Shown here: positions 17,665 to 25,638 of the stretch, one piece after another
Layout: each line of letters starts with the position of its first letter
Numbering within the stretch: the first letter of the stretch is position 1
Made by a program: the position numbers and the translations under genes
Source: CAZNPL01 sp964574815
Lineage (GTDB): Bacteria; Planctomycetota; Phycisphaerae; UBA1845
Assembly: GCA_964574815.1 (NCBI GenBank)
Contig: CAZNPL010000047.1
Coordinates: forward strand, 1-46,008
DNA length: 46,008 nt
Direction of reading: 5' to 3'
The notes under the pieces: generated by a model
Told to the model about the DNA's origin: nothing
Database searches by the model: none
What the model saw: only the letters and a program-made list of their open reading frames with translations

Positions 17665-17882
17665 CGGGCGAATATCGACCGTCGACGTCGCCCGCCTCTC
17701 ACGCGCACGGCACGCACCGCCGGCCCCCTTCCCACCGCTTTCCTGTTTTCTCAAGGCGTCGTCTTGGAACATGTTGCACCGTGTAAGAAGGGGTGACCGG
17801 CCCAGTCTCAGCATCTCGAGCCTGGTACCGGCCACCCCGGATAATCCCGGCGGCACGTGGCCACGCTTTGAACCCGCCGCGA

Positions 17883-19370
17883 CTACTCGGCCGGGAACGG
17901 CTCCACAAACAGGTCAAAGGTCTCGTTGGCCAGCGACCCGACGGCGAAGACCAGATAAACCGTGTCACGCTCGACACGAAGCGTCACCGGACCGAACACC
18001 GCATCGTCCGCATCGGCGGGGAAGATGGTCGTGTCCCAAAGGCCCGGGAACAGCTCGACGCTCGCCTGCTCGCCGTTTGCCAGACCCAGCAGCCACTTAG
18101 GCCGGATCCAGCGCAGGTACTTGCGCTGAAGCTCGATGTCGACCTCGGGAGCGTACGCAATGTGGAACACGGTGACTTTCCCGCGATACTTGCTCGCCTC
18201 GAAGTCCGTCTCGAACACGTTCGCCGTCGGCGCGCCGTCTGCAGTCAGATTGGCGGTGATCACGTAGGTGGTACCACCCATGAGCTCGACGCCAGGCGCC
18301 TCAACCACCGGATCTTCGCTGCACGGATCGTCGGGGTCGGCGACGCTGATGGCAAAGTCATAGGTTCCCGCATCAAGCGGCAGCGGGCCGACAAATTCGC
18401 CGAACGTAAAGCCCGGAAGAGCGCACTCGCCGTTCACCGAGACGTCCACCGGCAGGTCGGGATCGAGGCCGAGGTCCTCGCCGGGAATCGCGTGCAATAC
18501 GTACGCGGTCGCCGTCATCGGCATCATCGGGTCAATCGGCTGAACCAGAAGCGTGAACGTCTCGTTCGTCAACGAGCCGACCGCATAGACGAGATACACG
18601 ACGTCCGGATCGAGCATCAGCGGGACGGGACCAAACAGCGCACCGTCCCCGCGATTCCACCAGCCGTACTCGTCATCGTCGTCACCATCATCGCCCCAGC
18701 GGCCGAAACGTCCGTCGTCGTCGCCTTCGTCATCGTCGTCACCCTCATCATCATCATCGTCGCCCTTGCCACCCGGGCCGTTGTCAGCGGGCAGAATCGA
18801 CGCCAGGTACTTGCCGGAGTCAACCATGGCTGCGGCCTGATCGCCGTTGCTGAAATCATCGATCAACAGCGGGCGGGACCACCACGGCGGGATACGCTTC
18901 AGCTTCACAGTCACCGTACCCGCAAAGGCCGTGTGGTGAGCGATGACCCGCGACTGGCCATCGGTCGGCGAGACGTTGTTCTCGAAGACGCTTGCGGTAG
19001 CCGCGCCGTCCGCGGTCAGATGAGCGACGATCGAGTAGCTCTTGCCGGCCATGATCTCGACGCCCGGCGACTCAATCACCGGATCGTTTGAGCATGGCAT
19101 CTCCTCGTTCGCCAGGCTGATCGCGATGTCATAGAAGCCCGCCTCAAAAGGCAGTGGACCGACGATGTCGCCGAACACAAAACCGGGCAGGGCACACTCG
19201 CCATTCACGGACACATCAACGGGAAGTGCGGGATCCGCACCCAGGTCCTCGCCTGGAATGCCATGAACCACAAACACGTCCCCCTCCGTCTCGGAAGCGC
19301 CGAACGCCTTGGGCGCGCCTACGAACAACAACATCGACAAACATAACCCACTTGATACGAACGACTTCAT
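17883..19370 (-). CDS. Secreted DUF4397 tandem-repeat protein with Asp-rich insert
   Basis: This 495-residue exported protein has a signal peptide (1-25, MKSFVSSGLCLSMLLFVGAP) and two copies of a DUF4397-type beta module. Shared lines include PVDVSVNGECALPGF, the HLTADGA / NLTADGA pair, and VYLVYAVGSLTNETF against VYLVFAVGSLANETF. Between strands of the first copy sits an acidic insert of mainly Asp and Gly (about 213-245), missing from the second copy and possibly calcium-binding. AGGAGG precedes the ATG by 8 nt. DUF4397 proteins are surface proteins of unknown role. It lies 96 nt after the fasciclin gene. Confidence 0.85.
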   Translation of the reverse strand: MKSFVSSGLCLSMLLFVGAPKAFGASETEGDVFVVHGIPGEDLGADPALPVDVSVNGECALPGFVFGDIVGPLPFEAGFYDIAISLANEEMPCSNDPVIESPGVEIMAGKSYSIVAHLTADGAATASVFENNVSPTDGQSRVIAHHTAFAGTVTVKLKRIPPWWSRPLLIDDFSNGDQAAAMVDSGKYLASILPADNGPGGKGDDDDDEGDDDDEGDDDGRFGRWGDDGDDDDEYGWWNRGDGALFGPVPLMLDPDVVYLVYAVGSLTNETFTLLVQPIDPMMPMTATAYVLHAIPGEDLGLDPDLPVDVSVNGECALPGFTFGEFVGPLPLDAGTYDFAISVADPDDPCSEDPVVEAPGVELMGGTTYVITANLTADGAPTANVFETDFEASKYRGKVTVFHIAYAPEVDIELQRKYLRWIRPKWLLGLANGEQASVELFPGLWDTTIFPADADDAVFGPVTLRVERDTVYLVFAVGSLANETFDLFVEPFPAE

Positions 19371-19466
19371 GTAAACTGCCTCCTTTTCACGACTCCAAGA
19401 AACTCGAACACTACGAACAGAGAAGACGAGCGTGATTGTACGCTCGCCGCAGAACTTGTTTGGTTA

Positions 19467-20651
19467 TTAGTGCATGCCACGCGAAGTGGACGCGTAGACC
19501 GCATCCAGGGCGTGCCGCATGATCCACGCGCTCTTCCCTTCGTCATGCGAACGACGCAAGGACGCCAGAGCCGTCCGCAAGGTCTGCCGTTCGCTTTCGC
19601 CGATCACGGCGGCATCACCCGCGAGTAACCCCATTGCAGCCACCTCGTAAATCGCCGCGCAGGCTGCGTGATGGCCGTCGTTGTACATCGGGGCACCGCG
19701 ATTGATCGCGTGCCGAATTAACTCCTGAACCTGCGACGCCGCGTTGGACTGCCGCGTGGCCGGCGGCAGCAGAACCTCGTCGATGACGTGGATGACTCCG
19801 TTGTCGGCCGCTACGTCGGCCTTCACGACGCGGGCCGAGTTGATCCTGACACCGCTGCTCGCATCGATACGAACGGACTCACCGTTCAGAGTCTCGGCCT
19901 CATCGAGTTTGACCACCTCTTTGGAGGTGACCTTGCCTTTGACGACGTGGTACGTCAGGATCGATTTCAGCTTCGAAGTATCCTTCAGCAATGCTTCAAC
20001 GGTCCCCTCGGGCAGCTTCGCAAACGCTTCGTCGGTCGGAGCGAATACCGTGAAGGGGCCGTCCCCTCGAAGAGCATCCGTGAGCTCGGCCGCTTCCAGA
20101 GCCACTAGGAGTGTTTTGAAGGAACCCGCGGATCGCGCTGTCTCGACGATGTCATTGCTCGGGATGAGGACCGAATCGATGACGTGGATGACGCCGTTGC
20201 TGGTCTCGATGTCGGTCTTGACCACATTGGCATCATTGATCCGCACGCCGTGACTCGACGTGATGCGGACGGACTGGCCTAACGCGGTTTTGGCGGAAGT
20301 CAGCCGAACGACGTCTTTAGCCATCACGCGACCGGGCACGACGTGGTACTTCAAAATAGCGCCGAGCCGTTCAGGCTGCTTGAGCAGCTTCGAAAGCTTC
20401 TCAGACGGGATCTCGGCAAACGCATCGTCGGTCGGGGCAAATACCGTGAATGGCCCCGGCGACTTCAGGGTATCGACGAGTCCCGCGGCTTTGACTGCAG
20501 CGACGAGCATGTTGAATTCGCCCGCACTGACCGCCGTGTCAACGATGTCTTTGTGAGTCGAGCAGCACTGATCGGCGACGGCGACCGGTCGCATTAAAAG
20601 GGATGCTGAGAGGAACCAAACCGCAGAGACCGAGTATTTGTAGTGGAACAT
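19467..20651 (-). CDS. Secreted protein with two fasciclin (FAS1) domains
   Basis: This 394-residue protein has a signal peptide (about 1-26) and two FAS1 domains, at about 35-165 and 167-300. Each contains the FAS1 box GPFTVFAPTDDAFA or GPFTVFAPTDEAFA, the middle motif YHVV, and the closing NGVIHVID. FAS1 domains act in adhesion and matrix binding. A helical C-terminal region (about 305-394) with NDGHHAACAAIYEVAAM has no assigned family. GGGAGAA precedes the ATG. Single FAS1 proteins are often found near ECF sigma factors of photo-oxidative stress; such a sigma factor lies 2 kb away, a suggestive but unproven link. Confidence 0.9.
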   Translation of the reverse strand: MFHYKYSVSAVWFLSASLLMRPVAVADQCCSTHKDIVDTAVSAGEFNMLVAAVKAAGLVDTLKSPGPFTVFAPTDDAFAEIPSEKLSKLLKQPERLGAILKYHVVPGRVMAKDVVRLTSAKTALGQSVRITSSHGVRINDANVVKTDIETSNGVIHVIDSVLIPSNDIVETARSAGSFKTLLVALEAAELTDALRGDGPFTVFAPTDEAFAKLPEGTVEALLKDTSKLKSILTYHVVKGKVTSKEVVKLDEAETLNGESVRIDASSGVRINSARVVKADVAADNGVIHVIDEVLLPPATRQSNAASQVQELIRHAINRGAPMYNDGHHAACAAIYEVAAMGLLAGDAAVIGESERQTLRTALASLRRSHDEGKSAWIMRHALDAVYASTSRGMH

Positions 20652-20996
20652 TCACCGTTCTCCCATTCGAGGGGTGCGAGCTGAATCGGACCGAACACCG
20701 GCACGACAGTCACACCTATATCAGCGTTTTCGCTCGCTGCGTCCGGCCGGATTCAAATTCCCCCGATCATTCCCAGAGCACTGCAATGAGGAAACAGCGC
20801 CGGCCATTGGCCGCCTGGAAACGGTGAGCCGGAAGTGACCACCGGACCGGACCAGCGCTCGACCCGGCATAACAAGAAGACGCACCAAGAGAATGATGTA
20901 GGGATTTTCGATGGGCAAAGACCACAAGGGGCCAGGGGCGGAGTGTCGCGTGTGACATCGCCCGCTGGTTCCCGGGGAAATTAAGACTTTGCCTGT
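20652..20996. other. Intergenic stretch, nothing recognised
   Basis: No gene or repeat family was recognised. It must hold the promoter of the fasciclin gene (minus strand) and the end of the transcript of the gene at 20997-21332. Confidence 0.4.
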
Positions 20997-21332
20997 TCAG
21001 GCCTTCTTCGGATACACCAGGTGCGAGTATTCGATGTGAGGCTCGGCTTCGGTCGGCACCAACTGTCGGTGCTCGTCACCTTCCACACGGATGTAACCGT
21101 CCTCGACGAGCTCGTTGATGAGTTGGTCGAAACTCTTCAGCCACGAGAAGTAGCCGGCTTGGTTGTCCTCGATTTCCCAGTCAACATCTTCCCTCTTCTG
21201 GCCCGTGAGCGCCTCGAAGACGGCTCGTTCCAGATCGTCTGGCGTGGTCGGCCCCAGCCGCCGAATCTGATTGACGATCTCGGACTTCACCAATGCGGTT
21301 GTATCATTAACGATAAGCCCCTCGTTCAACAT
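20997..21332 (-). CDS. Hypothetical protein, possible winged-helix
   Basis: This 111-residue protein is not assigned to a family. Its helical N-terminal part (ALVKSEIVNQIRRLGPTTPD) is followed by an acidic stretch around DVDWEIEDNQAGYFSWL and by INELVEDGYIRVEGD, which resembles the recognition helix and wing of a winged-helix domain. It has no Cys, signal or membrane segment. The ATG at 21332 was chosen over 21359 because GGGAGG lies 8 nt before it. It is the last of three minus-strand genes after thioredoxin and a 59-residue protein. A regulatory role is a guess. Confidence 0.65.
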   Translation of the reverse strand: MLNEGLIVNDTTALVKSEIVNQIRRLGPTTPDDLERAVFEALTGQKREDVDWEIEDNQAGYFSWLKSFDQLINELVEDGYIRVEGDEHRQLVPTEAEPHIEYSHLVYPKKA

Positions 21333-21534
21333 TTTCGATACCTCCCTTCGCTCCGGCATCTGCTACGAACGGCCCAACCATGGGCGGAAGCAGTTAAGAT
21401 TGCCGGCATCACATGTCTCAGCTCGAAGAGCTGAGGCAGGAAACGCGCGCTCGGGTAATCACGACGCACGTTCCTGCCATGCCAATCAGTTTGTTTTTAG
21501 TGAAGCAGCCTTTGATGCCTCAGCCGCAACCCGA

Positions 21535-21714
21535 CTAATCGTTCTGCGGATTCTCTGACTCGTTGACACACATCGTCATGAGCTGATCCTCGGTAGGATT
21601 CTCGATCCTCGACAGGGCATCCACCGGGCAAAGATACGTGTTACCCGACTCAGCCTTGATCCACTTCACCGACAACGTCTGCTTGAACTCACCTTTCGAC
21701 TCGAAACCTTTCAT
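21535..21714 (-). CDS. Small hypothetical protein (59 aa)
   Basis: Manual reading of the minus strand gives a 59-residue frame beginning MKGFESKGEFKQTLSVKWIK and ending with NPQND and a TAG. A strong ribosome binding site, AAAGGAG, lies 9 nt upstream, and codon choice is like that of neighbouring genes, so I consider it real. It contains two Cys (in YLCPVD and MTMCVN) that might bind metal or form a disulphide. It lies 90 nt after the thioredoxin gene and is probably in the same transcript. Family not recognised. Confidence 0.65.
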   Translation of the reverse strand: MKGFESKGEFKQTLSVKWIKAESGNTYLCPVDALSRIENPTEDQLMTMCVNESENPQND

Positions 21715-21804
21715 CTTCAGATACTCCTTTAGCTCTTTCTTCGGTTGTACTTATGTGCTTCGGAATCCCACCCCCGACACGATGTCAGGCCGGGTTCCGT
21801 GATC

Positions 21805-22194
21805 TCACGAACCGAGAGGTCCTGTATCCACTCCAGTCTGCGGCGCTTTCTGCTCAGCGCGACGGGCGTCTATATCGACCGACGTCGCTCGAGCCACGAT
21901 GTCGCACAACGTCTCCTCACCGAAATTACCCGCCTGTTGGAACAGCAGGTACCCGTCGCGGTACACCACCAGCGTGGGCACGTGCTTAACACCCAGCGAC
22001 TCGGTCAAGCCGGACTCGGCTTGTGTGTTAAGTTTTGCAAACACATGCTCGGGGTGCTGGGCCGCAACACGGCCATAAATCGGTGCGAATGCCCTGCATG
22101 ACCCGCACCACGGCGACCAGCAATCAACCACGACGATCCCGTGTTTCGCAACGACCTGATCGAAGTTCTCGTTTGTCAGTTCAACCGTCGCCAT
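21805..22194 (-). CDS. Thioredoxin-fold protein with WCGSC active site
   Basis: This 129-residue protein has the thioredoxin fold: VVVDCWSPWCGSCRAFAPIY holds the active site W29-C30-G31-S32-C33, and HVPTLVVYRDG holds the cis-Pro. The standard middle residue is Pro (WCGPC); Ser there is less usual and would shift the redox potential. An extra Cys precedes at residue 25. A tail of about 20 residues follows the domain. The ATG at 22194 starts MATVELTNENF with CAGGAG 9 nt upstream; the longer frame is not needed. It is first of three minus-strand genes and divergent from the sigma factor at 22684. It could reduce the peroxidases at the window's left end. Confidence 0.9.
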   Translation of the reverse strand: MATVELTNENFDQVVAKHGIVVVDCWSPWCGSCRAFAPIYGRVAAQHPEHVFAKLNTQAESGLTESLGVKHVPTLVVYRDGYLLFQQAGNFGEETLCDIVARATSVDIDARRAEQKAPQTGVDTGPLGS

Positions 22195-22683
22195 CGTCGA
22201 AAGCTCCTGCCCTCGGGAGCATCTCACCGGGGCATTTGTGTCGAATTTCTTTTGAACGGAGTTGCAGGGTCGCCCGGAGAACCGCGCCGCTGCATCGACC
22301 ATAGTTGCAGGATGGTTCGCTACCTCGGCCGCTCTGGATTCGACAGAGAGAAAAATAGCGTCGCCCGCGCATGGCAGGGTGCGCGGGAAATGGGGCGGTG
22401 AAGACGGCTGATCGAGGTGAGGGCCTAAACCACCACTTCATAAGCTCATTTCGGACGCTCCAGCCGCGTGCGACTGACGGTTGAAACCGCCTTGCAACCA
22501 GATCACCAGGGGGGGCGTTGATCGCCTTCCGAGTCCCTCGCGACGCTTCGTACGGGTCCGGATAAATCTGAGCGCTTTCGTGGTCATTCGTCTGACCGCC
22601 TGGGGACGAGGCGTAGCATCGGTTGCGACAAGGCCCCGGCCCTGTCATGCTAAGCGCCCTGCCCGTCGTCCGAATACGCCTCC
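22195..22683. other. Intergenic region between divergent thioredoxin and sigma-factor genes
   Basis: About 490 bp separate the two divergent starts. Promoters for both directions are expected here. I could not pick a convincing ECF-type promoter pair by eye and saw no gene. Confidence 0.4.
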
Positions 22684-23313
22684 GTGGCGCCGGTCGTGCG
22701 GGCGCAAACTCGGCGGATCGATGACGTGAGTGCTCTTCCGGACGACGGCGGCGTAAGCCTGCTCCATCGCGTGGGCCAAGGAGACCCCCAGGCCGTCGCC
22801 GAGTGCCTCGACCGGTTCGGTGGTCTCGTCTGGTCGCTGGCACGCAAGCTCATCGGCAATCCGACCGAGGCCGAGGATGCCGTCCAGGAAGTGTTCATCT
22901 CTCTCTGGAAAAACGCCTCCCGCTACGATCCGTCAGTGGCCTCCGAGGCCACGTTCGTCACGATGATCGCCCGCCGCCGACTGATCGACCGCCGGCGGCG
23001 CCAGTCGCGTCGCCTGGAATCCGACTCAATCCCGGTCGATGAGTTGCCCGTCGCCGACGGAGTCAACAACCATCAGCGCGTTGACCTGGCCGATGATGCG
23101 GCCCGGGCCACCCGGGCCATCGCCGAACTGCGCCCTCAGCAACGGCAGGTGCTCGAACTCGCCGTATGCGAAGGCTGGACCCACCAGAACATCGCCGACA
23201 GGCTTCAGATGCCGCTGGGAACCGTCAAAACTCACGTCAGGCGTGGGCTGACTCGGGTTCGAGAAATGCTGGAAGCCGAGCGCGGCGGAGCCGCCAAAGA
23301 AAGCCGGTCATGA
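22684..23313 (+). CDS. ECF-type RNA polymerase sigma factor
   Basis: This protein of about 209 residues has sigma region 2 (AVAECLDRFGGLVWSLA, then NPTEAEDAVQEVFISLW) and sigma region 4 (ELRPQQRQVLELAVCEGWT, HQNIADRLQMPLGTVKTHVR) without region 3, the ECF layout. The order, and the partner that begins inside its stop codon (ATGA overlap at 23310), are those of SigK/ChrR-like sigma and anti-sigma pairs. The start is uncertain: GTG at 22684 or 22696 are options and no ribosome binding site decides. Genes nearby (folE, a B12 photoreceptor-like protein, fasciclin, thioredoxin) suggest a light or oxidative stress regulon. Confidence 0.9.
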   Translation: MAPVVRAQTRRIDDVSALPDDGGVSLLHRVGQGDPQAVAECLDRFGGLVWSLARKLIGNPTEAEDAVQEVFISLWKNASRYDPSVASEATFVTMIARRRLIDRRRRQSRRLESDSIPVDELPVADGVNNHQRVDLADDAARATRAIAELRPQQRQVLELAVCEGWTHQNIADRLQMPLGTVKTHVRRGLTRVREMLEAERGGAAKESRS

Positions 23314-23576
23314 ACGCTCGCCAGTGCGAAAAACGCATCGCCGATCTGCTGGCCGATAAGGCGACTCAGGGCCTCACGCCCGCCGAGCAGGACGAGCTCC
23401 ACCGGTTGCGCGAGCGCGCAGCAGCACCCAGCATTGAGGCGTTCGAACTTGCGGCTGCCGCGATTACCCTGGCGTCCACTCGCATGCCTCACGAGCCGCT
23501 CCCGAGCCGGCTCCGCGCGAGACTGCTCGCCGACGCGCGAGCCTATTTCGGCATGCGCGAGGGGCCGAAGCATTGA
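23310..23576 (+). CDS. Short anti-sigma-like protein without membrane part
   Basis: This 88-residue protein overlaps the sigma gene by four bases (ATGA). Its start, RIADLLADKATQGLTPAEQD followed by ELHRLR, and the later AFELAAAAITLA and PLPSRLRARLLADARAYF, match the N-terminal sigma-binding half of anti-sigma factors that follow ECF genes in planctomycetes. Those normally continue into a membrane helix and an outer domain. Here the frame simply stops, and no continuation is visible downstream. It may be a soluble anti-sigma factor or a decayed one. No zinc-binding HxxxCxxC is present. Confidence 0.7.
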   Translation: MNARQCEKRIADLLADKATQGLTPAEQDELHRLRERAAAPSIEAFELAAAAITLASTRMPHEPLPSRLRARLLADARAYFGMREGPKH

Positions 23577-23740
23577 GTACGGCGCCGCACGCGCGACCAA
23601 TTGGCGGCATCAATAGATCACCTGAATCCAAGCCAGCCGGGGCCGCGAAGCATCATCTAAAGGATAGCATTGCTGATAACACATGACCGGGTCCGCTCGA
23701 CAGCTTGCCGGTGCGCACGCTAACCAACGGAAGTACTAAG

Positions 23741-24361
23741 ATGATTGCTTTGGCCCCGACGATCGATAACAAGCAGCTTTCTAGAAAGAGTGAACGCAAC
23801 ATCGACGCGCCGCGTGCAGAGCGCGCAGTTCGCGAGCTGTTGCTGGCCTTGGGGGAAGACCCGGAGCGGCCCGGTTTGCAGGATACACCCGCCCGGGTCG
23901 CGCGGATGTACCGTGAATTGTTCGCCGGTCTCGATGAGGATCCGGCCCGCCATCTTGAACGCACGTTCGGCGAGCCATACGACGAAATCGTTCTGCTGAA
24001 AGACATCAATTTCTCGTCGCTGTGCGAACATCACCTTTTGCCGTTTATGGGCAGCGCCCACGTCGCGTACCTGCCTTCCGACCGGGTGGTGGGCCTGTCC
24101 AAGCTCGCTCGTACCGTGGACGCCTTCGCACGCCGGCCGCAGATTCAGGAACGCCTCACCTGCCAGATTGCGGATGCCATCATGGACCATCTGAACGCCA
24201 AGGGTGCCCTGGTCGTCATCGAATCCGAACATTTGTGCATGAAGATCCGTGGCGTGAGTAAGCCCAACAGCAAGATGGTCACCTCGGCGGTCCGCGGACA
24301 CTTCAAGTCGAACGCCGCCGCCCGCGCGGAGGCCATGGCATTAATATCGGGACGCGGTTAA
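23741..24361 (+). CDS. folE: GTP cyclohydrolase I (FolE)
   Basis: This 206-residue enzyme converts GTP to 7,8-dihydroneopterin triphosphate, the first step to folate and pterins. The zinc site is C95 with the following His pair in SSLCEHHLLPF and C166 in SEHLCMKIRG; GLSKLARTVDAFARRPQIQE is the family's central block, and SAVRGHFKSN lies near the end. The ATG at 23741 is used because CGGAAG lies 7 nt upstream and the frame before it looks random. It is 42 nt before the B12-binding gene, hence probably one operon. In Pseudomonas putida, folE is among genes under light-responsive LitR control. Confidence 0.96.
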   Translation: MIALAPTIDNKQLSRKSERNIDAPRAERAVRELLLALGEDPERPGLQDTPARVARMYRELFAGLDEDPARHLERTFGEPYDEIVLLKDINFSSLCEHHLLPFMGSAHVAYLPSDRVVGLSKLARTVDAFARRPQIQERLTCQIADAIMDHLNAKGALVVIESEHLCMKIRGVSKPNSKMVTSAVRGHFKSNAAARAEAMALISGRG

Positions 24362-24403
24362 GCTTGCCCCCGCCATTGGACCGAGCTTAGAGAGCGCTGA
24401 AAC

Positions 24404-25468
24404 TTGAACGAAGCCGCGAAACAAGCCAGCCGGGTGGTCGAGTCGGTCGCAAAGGCAATCGCCAGTTGGACTGCCCTGCGACACGCCGAGCTCGACCCGA
24501 CGCTCCCGGAACGATACGGATCGTCGTGGCGCGTTGACTGGACCGCTCACGCCGCTTCGCAGTTGGACCTGCTCGTTCAAGCCATCTCCGTTCGATGCCC
24601 TCAACTGTTCACGGATGCCATCGGCTGGACGGAATGCGCTTTCGTCGCACGAAAAGTCAATCGTGACGACTTGCTGGCCAGCCTGTCGTGTCTCCGTGAG
24701 GTGCTCGAAAGTGAACTCCCCGAGCCGCTGAACACCAACGCCGCCGATTATGTGAAACAGGCGATCGACACGGTGGGAAGCGAGACCCGGACGCCGGAGT
24801 CGAAGCTTCCCGAAGAAAGCCCGCACCGCAGGCTCGTCCTGGAATACCTCGAAACCGTACTCAGCGGGCGCTGCGACGACGCTCGCAATATCGTCACCCA
24901 GGTCGCCGAAACCGGTGTTTCCGTCCCCGAAATCTACGAGCAGATCCTGGAACCGGCCCAAATCGAAGTGGGCCGCATGTGGCACGCCGGCGAAATCAAC
25001 GTTGCCGACGAGCACTTGGCCAGCGCTACCACTCAGTCGGTCATGTCGCTGCTTCGGCCTCGATTTGCGGCCAAACCGAAGAACGGCAAGAGAGTGATCG
25101 CCACTTCCGCCGCCGGCGATCTACATGAAATCGGCGTACGTATGGTGGCCGACTACTTCGAGATCGACGGCTGGAATGTGTTCTACCTCGGCGCGAACAC
25201 GCCCTCCGTCGATGTCCTCGAAATGCTGAAAAGCCACAAAGCAGAACTGCTCGCCTTGTCCGTCAGCACCAGTCGACGCATTCGTGAAGTGGGCGAGCTG
25301 ATCGAAGCCCTCCGCGCAGACAACGAATGCGCGCAAGCGAAGGTGCTCGTCGGAGGCGGCCCGTTCACCGCAATCCCGGACCTCTACAAGGAGGTCAACG
25401 CCGACGGCTGCGCCGCTTCCGCCAGAGACGCCGTCCGAGTCGGGAATTCGCTCATTTCGGAAGACTGA
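24404..25468 (+). CDS. B12-binding protein with CarH/LitR-type Wx9EH photosensor motif
   Basis: This 354-residue protein has a cobalamin module at about 140-354. The helical cap contains W193-x9-E203-H204 (in RMWHAGEINVADEHLAS), the signature of adenosylcobalamin photoreceptors CarH and LitR. The Rossmann part carries D239-L-H241-E-I-G244, the DxHxxG that supplies the lower His ligand; the 37-residue spacing between the two His is close to CarH. The N-terminal 140 residues are helical but are not a MerR DNA-binding domain. The start is TTG at 24404 with a weak binding site. A light sensor acting through a partner is likely; B12-dependent redox sensing is the alternative. Confidence 0.85.
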   Translation: MNEAAKQASRVVESVAKAIASWTALRHAELDPTLPERYGSSWRVDWTAHAASQLDLLVQAISVRCPQLFTDAIGWTECAFVARKVNRDDLLASLSCLREVLESELPEPLNTNAADYVKQAIDTVGSETRTPESKLPEESPHRRLVLEYLETVLSGRCDDARNIVTQVAETGVSVPEIYEQILEPAQIEVGRMWHAGEINVADEHLASATTQSVMSLLRPRFAAKPKNGKRVIATSAAGDLHEIGVRMVADYFEIDGWNVFYLGANTPSVDVLEMLKSHKAELLALSVSTSRRIREVGELIEALRADNECAQAKVLVGGGPFTAIPDLYKEVNADGCAASARDAVRVGNSLISED

Positions 25469-25638
25469 TCAGTAGGGTGCATCTCGACGTACCACCACGT
25501 AGGACGCAACCTGACTCACCCTCATGTCGGACCGGCGGCCGCGATCGAGATCCACGTTAACGATGGCGTTCCCCCAACAACGCGGTAAACTCGTCTCTGC
25601 CACTTAGCTTCATCCTGATACGTTGCGGAGACGGCCTC

